From a bacterium (lineage in GTDB: Bacteria; Planctomycetota; UBA8108; UBA1146), in the NCBI GenBank assembly GCA_029976805.1, contig JAPOLY010000001.1:1-64000 (forward strand): DNA of 64,000 nucleotides, in the 5' to 3' direction. Position numbers and translations under genes: made by a program. Below the pieces are notes generated by a model. It did no database searches. It had not been told where the DNA came from and saw only the letters and a list, made by a program, of their open reading frames with translations. Below, in pieces: positions 53,829 to 63,532 of this stretch. The first letter of the stretch is position 1; each line of letters opens with the position of its first letter.

Positions 53829-56800
53829 TCAGGGGCAGGGGTCGTAGGCGCCACAATCGAGGCTGTCCGCAGTCGGGTCATCGCCACATGCACCGAATGG
53901 ATCGGGAAGGGGGCCGGAACCGCTAAAGAGGCTACCCAAAGAGGAAATCGCATCGGCAATGTTGATGCTGCCGTCGTCATTGGAATCGCAAGAATCGACG
54001 CAGGTTCCGTCGGGTCCTCCCGAGAAGAGGTTGCCGAGAAGGAAGACGGCGTCGGCGATGTTGAAGGCCCCATCCGAGTTGCAGTCACCTCTCTGGAAAC
54101 CACCTCCGGGGGTGACACCGCCACCCGCCAGGAAATCGCGGTAAGCCGCAACCAGAGCGTTTTGATCTCCACCATATCCACCCAACTCGAAGGAAGAGCA
54201 GATCACGCGTCCACCGTTGCCAGGAATGTAGGCAGTGGTGACCCCGTAGGCGAGACCAAGGGCGTCATCGAACTGCCACACCAGACCTGCATCTCCGCCA
54301 GCAGGTTCAGCCGTGGCAGGGATCAGGATATTGGTGAAGTCATTGGCGTTGCCGGTCGCAGACTGGTTGTCCTGGTTGTAGGGCACATTCTGATTGGCGG
54401 ACATGTCGAGGCCGAGGCCGCTGTCCTGACCATCGAGGCTGACCAGTGAATCGGTGTCGTCCTGAGCGTAGGGCTCAGCGACTCCGTCGCGGTCATCGAA
54501 GGCGGAGATCGGATGCTGGAAACTCCAGTGGTCTGCACTCTCGAAGTAGATGGCGACTCCCGCTTCCGCAAGGCTTGCAACCAGATTGGCCTCGTCAACG
54601 TTGAGCTTGGCGTTGGTGGGGAAGGTACCGAGGAGGATCCAGACCTGCGAAACCTGTGCCGGATCGAGGCAGAGGTATTCGTCGATCTGCATGCGCACCA
54701 ACTTGGAGTTGGCCCCCGCTGCAAGAAGTGCCTGCTGGACAGCAGCACCGGTATCGTTGGATCCGGTGTCTCCACCGTCGAAGAGACCTTCCATGGCGAT
54801 CACGATGGTGTCTTCGCCATTGTAGCTGTAGTGATCGGTGGACCCGGAGGCTTCGCCGGCACCGGCAGTACAGTTGCCTCGCACGATGTAGCTCAGGAAG
54901 CCCTCTGGCGGAGAAGCGTCCGAGTAGGTCGTGGCATCACCGGGCAGGTTAGCGATCACGACACCGTCGCGCTCGATGGTGACTCCGGTGTAAGCACTGT
55001 TGTTGATCCAGGCCAGATCGACACTGTCGAGGGCACAGGAACTGGTAACAGTCAGATCGGTTGGGGCATTGCATTCCGCAGCACAAACCTGCAGGGCCCA
55101 GCCGGAAAGGGTGGCGGTCGCAGCGGTGTTCGCCACAGTCAGTGTCCAGTCACCACCGAGAGTCTCACCGTCGAAATCAGCCAAAATACCCGGACCGGAC
55201 GGAATCAGGGATCCGAAACCGTCATTGTTGCCAGTGGCATCATCGAAGCGTCCGATCAGATCGGTTCCGGCACCGTTGTCATGCAGGCGAATACTGGTGC
55301 CTGCCGGAGAGAGCAGGTCGATGGCCACGCCGCTCAGATCCGGTGCTGCCAGATTCATGTCCACGTCGAGGTCGTTGATACCGATCAGCGAAGTGGGGTC
55401 GATACTGATGGTGTAGGTTTCGACACCATTGATGGCCGCAGGCTGGGCGATCTGAACGCTCCAGCTGTCGAGGGTTCCACCTCCGGTACTGGGGAAGATA
55501 TCCGCGATCACGATGGCCCAGCTGCCACTGACCGGCTCACCGTCGAAATCGGCAAGGGATCCGGTGCCCTGGGAAAGGGCGTAGGGCTGCATGCGGACGC
55601 CACTGAAAGTGGTGTTACTGCCGTAGGGAACTCCTTCGTCATCGAAGATCAAGTTCATGTTGTCATCGGAGTTGTTTTCGTTCTGGTACAGACGCACCTG
55701 AGTGTTGCTGGGTGCGACCACATCGATGTCGAGGTTACCGATGAAGCCGTGGGTGATATTCACGCCGACGTCGAGGTCATCGATGGTTCCGGTTCCGGTG
55801 ACATTGATGGTGTCAAAGGTGAAGTTGGTTGCAGGGTCACCCACATAGGCGATCGGTGCCGCGGGTGCACTGGTGCCACCGATACCGATGAAGCCGTCGA
55901 AGGAAAGGTTCGGATTCGGGAACTGGTGACAGTCTGCAGGCGGGCAACTGACGGTCAGGGTGAGATCACCCCGCTCGCCATTGAAGCCACCAATCTGGAC
56001 CAGGTAGGTCTCACCGGCGATGGCGTCGAGGAAGATCTCCGGCTCACCGGAACCGACACAGCTTCCGGAGTCACAGGCCAGTTCTGATGCGGCATCCGGA
56101 GGGCAGGCAGAGGTTCCAGGGTAGATGGCCATCTGAGGGTTGAAGTCGGCCGTGCCGCAGGTGGTTAGCGTGATGAGTCCACTGCAGGACGCGGTGTAGA
56201 GGTACCAGACGTCATTGAGATTGCTGCCACCGCATGAGGAGGGACCATCACTGGAGGCTCCCAGAGTGGTGACGGCGACGCTTCCCTCACCAATGGGGGT
56301 GGCGTCCGCACAGTTGTCATTGGCAGGCGGTGCCGCACAGAAGGGGTCACCGGTGCAGTCGTCATCAAGGCAGTCCACAAGTCCGTCGCCATCGTCATCG
56401 CCACCGTTGTCACAGACTTCAGGGCAGATGTTAGGCAGTCCCGGGGTATCCAGAGTGAGATCTCCGAAGGGCTGGATCTCCCAGCTACCGTTTCCGTCAG
56501 GGCAGCGGACGGGGTGAGCCGGGACAAAGGTGCCATCGGGACCCAGAGTGGTGGAGCAGTAAACGAGTTCTCCGCCAGTGGGAAGTCCGGTCGTCGGATC
56601 CAGAGGATTTTCGAGGACGGCCAGGCAGTCGATGATGGATGTCCATGGAGTGACATCGAGAACACCGTCGTCATCAGTGTCCAGATCATCACCGGCGGCA
56701 CCTGTGAATCCTTCGACGAGAAGGTGGGTGACGTTGTCGCTGTTTTCAAAGGCGAGATCGGTGATCAGATCTGCGGTTCCCAGAGTGAAGGAACTTTCTG

Positions 56801-57068
56801 CAGCCACAAAGATCCCGGTCAAACCGATGGAGTTTCCGGCGAGACTGACGACGGCTTCCACGGTTCCACTGCCGGTGGAGCCATCACCGATGACGATGTA
56901 GGTGAAGGTATCCAGACTCGAAGCCGCTGGACCCCACAACTCAAAATATTCATCAGTGTCTGAACCACCCTGATCGATGCGGAATTCATTGATCGTCACC
57001 TGGGCCTGGGCCGAAACGGTGAAGACGGTGAAAAGGAGCAGGAGCACCCCTGTTAAAACTCTGTTCAT
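53829..57068 (-). CDS. Secreted protein with lamin-tail, P-domain and dockerin parts
   Basis: A 1079-residue exported protein. After the signal peptide (VLLLLFTVFTVSAQAQ) comes a lamin-tail-like domain (VTINEFRIDQGGSDTDEYFE). A Cys/Asp-rich linker (CDNGGDDDGDGLVDCLDDDC) precedes a PPC-like sandwich. Two proprotein-convertase-type P-domains are seen (IGNLDIDVVAPSNTQVRLY, then LNDLDV-like VDMNLAAPDLSGVAIDLLSP). After a fibronectin-like segment comes an unnamed module of about 230 residues (IVIAMEGLFDGGDTGS to GGYGGDQNALVAAYRDFL), and the dockerin (FQRGDCNSDGAFNIADAV; NDDGSINIADAISSL). No protease domain accompanies the P-domains. ATG 57068 follows GGAGGAAAATCAA. Confidence 0.8.
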   Translation of the reverse strand: MNRVLTGVLLLLFTVFTVSAQAQVTINEFRIDQGGSDTDEYFELWGPAASSLDTFTYIVIGDGSTGSGTVEAVVSLAGNSIGLTGIFVAAESSFTLGTADLITDLAFENSDNVTHLLVEGFTGAAGDDLDTDDDGVLDVTPWTSIIDCLAVLENPLDPTTGLPTGGELVYCSTTLGPDGTFVPAHPVRCPDGNGSWEIQPFGDLTLDTPGLPNICPEVCDNGGDDDGDGLVDCLDDDCTGDPFCAAPPANDNCADATPIGEGSVAVTTLGASSDGPSSCGGSNLNDVWYLYTASCSGLITLTTCGTADFNPQMAIYPGTSACPPDAASELACDSGSCVGSGEPEIFLDAIAGETYLVQIGGFNGERGDLTLTVSCPPADCHQFPNPNLSFDGFIGIGGTSAPAAPIAYVGDPATNFTFDTINVTGTGTIDDLDVGVNITHGFIGNLDIDVVAPSNTQVRLYQNENNSDDNMNLIFDDEGVPYGSNTTFSGVRMQPYALSQGTGSLADFDGEPVSGSWAIVIADIFPSTGGGTLDSWSVQIAQPAAINGVETYTISIDPTSLIGINDLDVDMNLAAPDLSGVAIDLLSPAGTSIRLHDNGAGTDLIGRFDDATGNNDGFGSLIPSGPGILADFDGETLGGDWTLTVANTAATATLSGWALQVCAAECNAPTDLTVTSSCALDSVDLAWINNSAYTGVTIERDGVVIANLPGDATTYSDASPPEGFLSYIVRGNCTAGAGEASGSTDHYSYNGEDTIVIAMEGLFDGGDTGSNDTGAAVQQALLAAGANSKLVRMQIDEYLCLDPAQVSQVWILLGTFPTNAKLNVDEANLVASLAEAGVAIYFESADHWSFQHPISAFDDRDGVAEPYAQDDTDSLVSLDGQDSGLGLDMSANQNVPYNQDNQSATGNANDFTNILIPATAEPAGGDAGLVWQFDDALGLAYGVTTAYIPGNGGRVICSSFELGGYGGDQNALVAAYRDFLAGGGVTPGGGFQRGDCNSDGAFNIADAVFLLGNLFSGGPDGTCVDSCDSNDDGSINIADAISSLGSLFSGSGPLPDPFGACGDDPTADSLDCGAYDPCP

Positions 57069-57406
57069 TTGATTTTCCTCCAGAGTGGAACCCTCGCGTA
57101 CCACTCAGTTGAAGTCGCATAAAACTTTGAATCTTGTTCTGCCAGATGATTGTCCATCAGTGATGAGTACCGTCGAAGGAACGATCAAACCGAGGTCTGA
57201 ATCCGTGAACCCAATAGTGAACCCATATTGTGAAAATCACCCACATCTCATCGTAAGGGTCGAATAGGACTCTGGCAACATTCTCGGCCCTCGATCTTTC
57301 CCGGAATCCGCTGTTTCAGGGCCAAAAACAAAAAAATGGGTGGTGAGAGGAAAGCCTCTCACCACCCATCAAGCGGACCTCATGAGATCCGATTCGCCGC
57401 TGTGGA
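57069..57406. promoter_or_regulatory. 338-base intergenic region
   Basis: Contains the promoter of the P-domain dockerin gene (minus) and the terminator of the next gene upstream. No gene is seen; promoter boxes are not clear. Confidence 0.35.
57336..57369 (-). terminator. Intrinsic terminator
   Basis: A perfect 15-bp stem (ATGGGTGGTGAGAGG/CCTCTCACCACCCAT) with a four-base loop, followed by six T on the minus strand, ends the dockerin gene at 57407. Confidence 0.93.
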
Positions 57407-60400
57407 TTAGCAGCCGTTGTAAGTGTCGCAGGTCAGACCATCGTCGGTCGGATCTTCGCCACAAACTGCCGGTCCCGGATCAGTCGGTGCAGGTCCACCG
57501 GAGAAGAGGGCAGCCAGACCGTAGATGGCGTCGGCGATGTTGACGCCGCCGTCGTCGTTCTGGTCACAGCTGTCGGCACAACCACAGGGGGTACCACCGG
57601 AGAAGAGGGCTGCCAGCAGGAAGACCTCGTCCGCGATGTTGAAACCACCGTCTTGGTTGGTATCACCACGCTTGAAGACGGGACCTCCGCCACCACCGCT
57701 CAGGAACTCAGCGTAGGCAAGAGACAGTGCAGACTGGTCTCCACCGTAACCACCGATCTCCCAGGACTGAACCACAGTGTTACCACCGACGGTGGTCTCA
57801 CTGGCGATACCGGTGTTGTACTGCGGAATCGCTGCGCCAGTAGTGGGGTCGACAAGGGCGTCGTCAGAAGCCCAAATGACTCCAGCAGCGGCCACTCCGG
57901 CATCCGCACCGGCAAGGGTCAACTGGTCAGTCCAGTCGTTGTCAGCCTGGTCCTGAGTGTAGGCCACGTCCTGGTTGGCACTCATGTCGAGTCCTGCACC
58001 AGAATCGAAACCGTCCATGGAGGTGAAGGTATCATCTCCGTCACCGGTGTCGTAGGTGCCGTCATCGACACCGTCACGGCCGTCGAAGAGGGAGGCGACG
58101 TGGAGGAATCCGAAGTGATCTCCACCCTCGAAGTAAACGCCTTTTCCGGCTTCACCGAGGAGGGCCAATTCGTCACCTTCAGCGGCGGTGATGCGGTAGT
58201 CGTTGGGGACCGTACCGGTCAGCGCCCAGATGTTGGCAACGCCGGCATCGCTGGCACAGGGGTAATCGACCCAGCTACCGCGAACGATGGCAGCGTCGCG
58301 ACCAGCACCGACGAGGGCGCTGAGAAGCAAATCGCCACTGTCGACAAGACCGACGTCTCCGCCAGTCTGAAGTCCCTCGACTGCGAAGATCAGATCGGTC
58401 TGACCTGCGTAGGTGAGCACGGAAACGCTGAGACCAACGGGGTTCGGACCACTGCCGCAATCGGTGACCACCTCGTACTGGTAGGTGCCGTCAGCCACGC
58501 CAAGATCGACGTAAGTGGCGTCAGCAGCACCCAGAGTGGCCACGGAGACACCGTCACGAAGGACCTCTTGAGAGGATGCATTCGGGTTCGGGGTCCAGTT
58601 GAGGGTCACGTCACCATTGGTGCAGTCAGCGGCACCGGTGAGGTTGGTCGCCGGAACGCAGTCATTAATGGTGTACTCAAGGGTTCCCACACCGGCAGCG
58701 TTGAAGGTACCAAGGCGGATCAGGTATTCCTGACCAGCAGTGGCAGCGAAGACAGTCTCCGCAAGGAACACGTTGCAGGCGGGGTTGTTGGTCGGGTTGG
58801 CACCCACATTGACGTCGTCACTGCAAGCCACGACCAGAGTCGGATCATCGAGCAGTGCGGCATCGTAGGTGTAGACGGCCAACATGGTGTCGGCACCGGC
58901 AATCACAGTATTCGGGCTGCAGGTGCTCACCAGCAGATCCCCGTCCACGGATGCGGTGTAACGAAGGAAGATGTCGTTGTTGATCTGGGTGATTCCGGTT
59001 CCGGGGTCACAAACAGCCAGATCGATCGGCACACCGGTTGTGGTGGTGTAAGGCGTCGCAATCTCCTGCTGGAAAGTTCCAACAGCAGCAACGGAAGCAC
59101 CAGCGGGCCAGTTATTGGCCGGAGCAGTCTGCAGGGTGCAACCGGCAGAGTTGATCAGAGCACCGGTACCACCTGCTCCAGACCAAGAGGTGATCAGAAC
59201 ATCGAGGTCCTGATACTCCGGCTGGGGAAGGGTCAGGAAGGAAAGATCAGTAGAGGGCAAGGTGGCTTCGACATTGCCATCGATCTCGATGATCCAGGAA
59301 GCGGCTCCTCCGGCATCATCCCAAGTCAGGTTCCAAGAAGTATCTCCCACGTTCTGATCGCACTGGAGATTGGCGATTCCACCCGCAGATCCGCAGGTTC
59401 CTGCAACAGCAACGGAGTAACCGATATCCATGATGTAACGGTTGTTGGGGAAACCAATTCCTGAAAGGGGGCTCGGTGAAGCGAGTCCACAAGCACCAGC
59501 AACGATGTAGCTGGTTCCAATCTCACCAGTGGCAGTAGCGTCAGTGAGTCCCATGTACCAGGAGTCTCCACCGTTGGCATTTCCATCGGGGGTGAAGATT
59601 TCCACAGCCAGATTTGCACTGGGGCCATAGGAAGTCATGCACTGAAGGGTGTTGGAGTTGGCGCCCAATCCATCAGGATCGACGACACCGGTTCCGAGAA
59701 TGAAGTTGTAGATGTTGTCAGCAAGTTCAGGAACCTGGAACTCTTCCTCGTACACCATCAGCATGGTGGTGTTACCGGGATCGGGGGTTTGTCCGACGTT
59801 GGTTCCGGCAAGGTAGGTGAAGTTCTGGGGGCCACCTCCATTGAGGTCGATGATCAGACGGATACGAACCGGCTGGGTTCCACCTGCGAGCGCAGGGGTC
59901 GAAACGTTGACAGCAGTGGTCACACACTCGACGGTAATCTCGTCACTGACGCTGTAGCCGTTGACCAGATCGAAGGAACGCAGGTAAGAGTTGTCTGCAT
60001 GAATACCACCGGCACCACAGGCGACACCGCCACCGAGCGGAAGAACCGTCGGGATCGGAATCATGGAGCCAACCACAGTTGACGGGCAGGGCTCGGCAAT
60101 GAAAACGGTGCAGCAGATCTGAGCACTGGCAACACCAGCGACCACACCCTCAAGACAAATGACGGTCAGACCCGGGGGGAATCCGGTCAGAATGTCCGTT
60201 GCCGCTCCGGCAGTTCCATCAAAGGTACCGGTGAGGGTTCCGTTGAGGTAGTAGTTCACAGTGTCGTACTGATCCTGGTTTTCCCAGGTCAGAGTCGCGG
60301 TGTCGGTTGGCTCATCGTAAGCGCAAACCAAGTTTGCGGGTGCGATGGTGCCCAATGTGAAGGTGACGTCCATGTCTGTTGTTCCAACAGAAGCGGCGTC

Positions 60401-60853
60401 CCAACCACCGACACGAATGAAGTAGGTAACACCGGCGAAAACACCCGCACCTACGAGGTCGGATCCAAAGGCGGTGCATCCGGCTCCGTCACCGTTACAG
60501 CCGATCTCGATGAGACCAGTGCAACCTGCGGAGGCATCATAAAGAATGATATCTGTATCAAGACCGCCTGGATTGACACAGGTACTCAGGTCGAGAAGAC
60601 CATTGGCCGGAGCAGTCCAGCTGAACCAGACATCTGACTCAGTCGTTCCCAAAGCGGTGCCGGGGCAGGTCGCGCCTCCAGCGGGAATCGCAGTGCTGCT
60701 GGTTGCAGCGGTGTTGTCGATCGCCACCGTCACCGTACCCGGTGCGGTCAAGTTGATCGGCTGAGCATTGGCACATTCATCCGCTCCCTGTGCGCCAACG
60801 ACGCCACAGGAGAGAATCATGAATGCAGCCACCAAAAACGGTAGGTGTCTCAT
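57407..60853 (-). CDS. Secreted multi-domain protein with PPC-like domains, shared unknown modules and dockerin
   Basis: A 1148-residue exported protein. Signal peptide (LPFLVAAFMILSCGVVGA) and a PPC-like sandwich (ESDVWFSWTAPANGLLDLST) come first. Fibronectin-like segments, a module of about 230 residues shared with the gene at 61146 (YEEEFQVPEL, VEIFTPDGNANGG, IGFPNNRYIMDIG), and a second PPC-like domain follow. Then comes the unnamed module also found in the gene at 53829 (DLIFAVEGLQTGGDVG, GLDMSANQDVAYTQ, WEIGGYGGDQSALSLAY). The dockerin (FKRGDTNQDGGFNIADEV; NDDGGVNIADAIYGL) and a cysteine tail end it. I used ATG 60853 at a natural signal peptide; the frame opens as far as 61042. Confidence 0.78.
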   Translation of the reverse strand: MRHLPFLVAAFMILSCGVVGAQGADECANAQPINLTAPGTVTVAIDNTAATSSTAIPAGGATCPGTALGTTESDVWFSWTAPANGLLDLSTCVNPGGLDTDIILYDASAGCTGLIEIGCNGDGAGCTAFGSDLVGAGVFAGVTYFIRVGGWDAASVGTTDMDVTFTLGTIAPANLVCAYDEPTDTATLTWENQDQYDTVNYYLNGTLTGTFDGTAGAATDILTGFPPGLTVICLEGVVAGVASAQICCTVFIAEPCPSTVVGSMIPIPTVLPLGGGVACGAGGIHADNSYLRSFDLVNGYSVSDEITVECVTTAVNVSTPALAGGTQPVRIRLIIDLNGGGPQNFTYLAGTNVGQTPDPGNTTMLMVYEEEFQVPELADNIYNFILGTGVVDPDGLGANSNTLQCMTSYGPSANLAVEIFTPDGNANGGDSWYMGLTDATATGEIGTSYIVAGACGLASPSPLSGIGFPNNRYIMDIGYSVAVAGTCGSAGGIANLQCDQNVGDTSWNLTWDDAGGAASWIIEIDGNVEATLPSTDLSFLTLPQPEYQDLDVLITSWSGAGGTGALINSAGCTLQTAPANNWPAGASVAAVGTFQQEIATPYTTTTGVPIDLAVCDPGTGITQINNDIFLRYTASVDGDLLVSTCSPNTVIAGADTMLAVYTYDAALLDDPTLVVACSDDVNVGANPTNNPACNVFLAETVFAATAGQEYLIRLGTFNAAGVGTLEYTINDCVPATNLTGAADCTNGDVTLNWTPNPNASSQEVLRDGVSVATLGAADATYVDLGVADGTYQYEVVTDCGSGPNPVGLSVSVLTYAGQTDLIFAVEGLQTGGDVGLVDSGDLLLSALVGAGRDAAIVRGSWVDYPCASDAGVANIWALTGTVPNDYRITAAEGDELALLGEAGKGVYFEGGDHFGFLHVASLFDGRDGVDDGTYDTGDGDDTFTSMDGFDSGAGLDMSANQDVAYTQDQADNDWTDQLTLAGADAGVAAAGVIWASDDALVDPTTGAAIPQYNTGIASETTVGGNTVVQSWEIGGYGGDQSALSLAYAEFLSGGGGGPVFKRGDTNQDGGFNIADEVFLLAALFSGGTPCGCADSCDQNDDGGVNIADAIYGLAALFSGGPAPTDPGPAVCGEDPTDDGLTCDTYNGC

Positions 60854-61145
60854 AGGTGAAAACCCTTCCTGGTTAATGAATCCCTTTACCGGAATTCGGA
60901 TATCCATTGCGAAAGTCAAAATTCCTCGCAGGAATAAAAACAAATCCAAAGTTTCATGACAGAAGCACAAGCCCTGACGGACACCTGATGATCGGAGAGA
61001 TTCCGATCTGTCAGACCACCTGAAAAGACCGCAAGTTGTCACAAAGTTACATTTAGCCCATTAACTTCAAATTTACCGGACATTCAGCACGGGTCAAGCA
61101 CCCGCTCCGGTCTCAAAAAAGCCTTAATTAGTCTAGGGGAGTGTT
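60854..61145. other. 292-base intergenic region
   Basis: Lies between two minus-strand dockerin genes and must hold the promoter of the downstream one. I see nothing else that I can support. Confidence 0.3.
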
Positions 61146-63188
61146 TCAGGGACAATTTGCCGATTCGTCACAGGTCAGGAGAGTCGCTTTCGTGGGATCT
61201 TCTCCACAGGCTCCTTCCGGCTCAGGCAGGCTGGGAGATCCTGGAACAAAGAGGTGTGAGAGCAGAAAGATGGCATCCGCCAGATTGACTCCTTCGTCGT
61301 CATTACAATCTGCAGAATCCCGACAATCGACCATGGCCGACCCTGGAACAAAAAGTGACTCAAGAAGGAAAATGCCATCGGCAAGGTTGACCGAATCGTC
61401 ACCGTTGATGTCTCCCCGGCGGAAGGGCGAGGCGATGAAGGACCCCTTGAAGGAGGCGATGAGATGAGTATCCGGGTATCCGAGATCTGAAAGTGGAACG
61501 GGAAGATCATTGCCACAGAACGGAGCCGAGAATCGGGTGGGATCGGACTCTCCGGAGTCGTTGGTTCCCAGAATCAGCAGATGGCCATTTGCCGTGCCAT
61601 CAGGCAGATGAAATTCGACGACCACATTCATGCCGCAGGGAAGTTCCACAGGGTTGTCCAGAGTCAGGCACATGTGGGATGTCTCGAATGCGGGGACTTC
61701 GAAGGACTGTTCATGAATCAAATCCAGCAAAGAAGGATCGTTGATTCCGGACCCGGTCTGATCTTCATAAATCCGCAGGACGAGCGGCTGCACAGTAAAA
61801 CCGGTCCCCGGATTGGAGTTTTCAATGCCGATGCGGATCGCCTCGAGATTCATGCCATTGCTGAGCTGAAAAGGGCTTTCACACGGGGAAAGTAGTCGCC
61901 ATAACGATTGGGCCTGGTGACCGGTCGCGTCTCCACAAAAGGGTGTTCCCTGAGTGATGCTTTCTGTATCCACACTGTGACTGATCTCAACAGTTGCGGG
62001 ATCACAACCGGGTGCCAACAGGTCGCAACTGACAGAGGGGGTCCAACTGTTGCCTGAAAATCCTTGCGCCTCAATGCGTACCAGGGAAGGAAGACTGGCT
62101 GTCACTCCAGCCCAACTTCCAGGATTTGCAGGCACGGTATCGATCAGAATCCCATTTACGCGAATCTCAACGAAATCTGCAGAAGTGCTCGGATCCCATG
62201 AAGCAAGGAGGGTTCCGTCACTCAAGGAGGAGCAGGAAAATCCGCTCAGTGCAGGAATCAGGGTTGGGCAATCATCGTGCCCCTCGACTACTGATATGGT
62301 GTTGCTTGAGTTGTCGACCACCCAATAGGAAGAGATACCGAATGGATCTGCAGTCGGTGCTGAAGCGGGTCGCGAACTCTCGACGCCATTGATAAAGAAA
62401 CCGTGATTACTCAAATCGACCGGTGCCAGTGCGATGGAACTTTGAGTGGATACGGAAGACAGGGTGGTGACGCGTCCAGCAAGATCATGCCCATGGGGAA
62501 TGCTGAGCCGGTTGCAGTCGGCTCGAAACGCCAGACCGTTTCCGAGCCCGTTACCATCGGGGTGGTTCACTGAATTTCCAAGATAGGATCCATCGTTGAT
62601 GGAGAGCAGGTCATAACGATCCGCAGTGATATCTGCTGCCCAGATGCCATCGGCTCCATCCCAGCACAGTCCACCAATGAATCCTCCGCCCTGAATATCC
62701 GCGATTCCGACGAGCAGGGGATCTGTTCCATCCGGATTGGAGCGCCAGATCTCATTGGGTCCAGGTGGGTTGATCACACCCCAGTAAAGCCATGTTCCAT
62801 CGGTGGTCACACCGGTCACGGAGATCCCTGCAGGAGGATTCAGAATCGGACCAATAGGGGCAAGGGTCAGGGCATCGTAGACCCAGCTCTCTGCACTGAA
62901 GAGTTCGGCGACGACCACGATGGGTTGAGCCCAGGGATTGTTGTCTGGCATGAAGCAGATGCCATAGGCACTGGTACCGGAAAGAGGGAAGGGCCCTGCC
63001 AGAAGATCCGCAGGATTCATCGGCGCTGTAGAAGTGGCCGAATTTCTGTCCTGTTCAAGCAATCCACGAGGAATCCCCTGGGCCACCACCTCCGAGGCGC
63101 TGAGCCAGAAAATCAGTATCGGAATCAGAACTGGAATCCGGGAGTGGATCCCCTTGCCCAAAATTCGGGCAGGAGTCATTCGTGGCAT
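61146..63188 (-). CDS. Secreted beta-propeller-like protein with shared module and dockerin
   Basis: A 680-residue exported protein. Signal helix (RIPVLIPILIFWLSASEVVA); then about 270 residues with WD/NHL-like repeated strands (SYGICFMPDNNPW, VTGVTTDGTWLYWGVI, GGLCWDGADGIWAAD), probably a beta-propeller. A fibronectin-like segment follows, then the module shared with the gene at 57407 (HEQSFEVPAF, VVEFHLPDGTANGH, LSDLGYPDTH). The C-terminus is the dockerin (FRRGDINGDDSVNLADGI; NDDEGVNLADAIFLL) plus cysteine tail. The start is uncertain among 63179, 63188, 63194 and 63203; 63188 has GGGGAAG at six bases. Confidence 0.72.
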   Translation of the reverse strand: MPRMTPARILGKGIHSRIPVLIPILIFWLSASEVVAQGIPRGLLEQDRNSATSTAPMNPADLLAGPFPLSGTSAYGICFMPDNNPWAQPIVVVAELFSAESWVYDALTLAPIGPILNPPAGISVTGVTTDGTWLYWGVINPPGPNEIWRSNPDGTDPLLVGIADIQGGGFIGGLCWDGADGIWAADITADRYDLLSINDGSYLGNSVNHPDGNGLGNGLAFRADCNRLSIPHGHDLAGRVTTLSSVSTQSSIALAPVDLSNHGFFINGVESSRPASAPTADPFGISSYWVVDNSSNTISVVEGHDDCPTLIPALSGFSCSSLSDGTLLASWDPSTSADFVEIRVNGILIDTVPANPGSWAGVTASLPSLVRIEAQGFSGNSWTPSVSCDLLAPGCDPATVEISHSVDTESITQGTPFCGDATGHQAQSLWRLLSPCESPFQLSNGMNLEAIRIGIENSNPGTGFTVQPLVLRIYEDQTGSGINDPSLLDLIHEQSFEVPAFETSHMCLTLDNPVELPCGMNVVVEFHLPDGTANGHLLILGTNDSGESDPTRFSAPFCGNDLPVPLSDLGYPDTHLIASFKGSFIASPFRRGDINGDDSVNLADGIFLLESLFVPGSAMVDCRDSADCNDDEGVNLADAIFLLSHLFVPGSPSLPEPEGACGEDPTKATLLTCDESANCP

Positions 63189-63453
63189 CTTCATCTTCCC
63201 CATCAAGGACAGTGATATAGGTTGCTCCTGTATACACAGAAGCGGGTTTTGGCCGCCCTTTGTCATATTTGTGCCCCCAAGATTAGCGGGGGGGGAAGTG
63301 GCAAGCGAGGGGTGAGGGACGCTTCTGGCACTTCTGTCATGAATGACAGGTCTGACATTTGGGAATGTCGATCTTCAACGAGGATTCCTGAAATCGTCGT
63401 CTTTGGGACCAGATCGGGAATAACAGCATGGCCTTGACCTGGAAGACAAAAAA
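63189..63453. other. Intergenic region, 265 bases
   Basis: Lies upstream of the propeller gene and downstream of the last dockerin gene. It contains the promoter of the former; no clear boxes or gene are seen. Confidence 0.3.
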
Positions 63454-63485
63454 AAGGGCCCCTCTGCGATTGCAGAGGGGCCCTT
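63454..63485 (-). terminator. Intrinsic terminator
   Basis: Perfect 14-bp stem AAGGGCCCCTCTGC/GCAGAGGGGCCCTT, four-base loop, with a T-run of about six on the minus strand. It ends the partial dockerin gene. Confidence 0.92.
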
Positions 63486-63532
63486 CGCGAAACCTTCCCG
63501 AAAAGGAAAGGCTTCAGAACTTCCGGCCAGGC

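Noticed and set aside
54513-56087. Open frame of 524 codons antisense to the P-domain gene
   Set aside because: Same reason: shadow of a real coding frame, no recognisable domain.
57653-59464. Open frame of 603 codons antisense to the PPC/dockerin gene
   Set aside because: It mirrors the codon pattern of a convincing minus-strand protein; low-complexity Gly/Val/Asp composition and no ribosome site.
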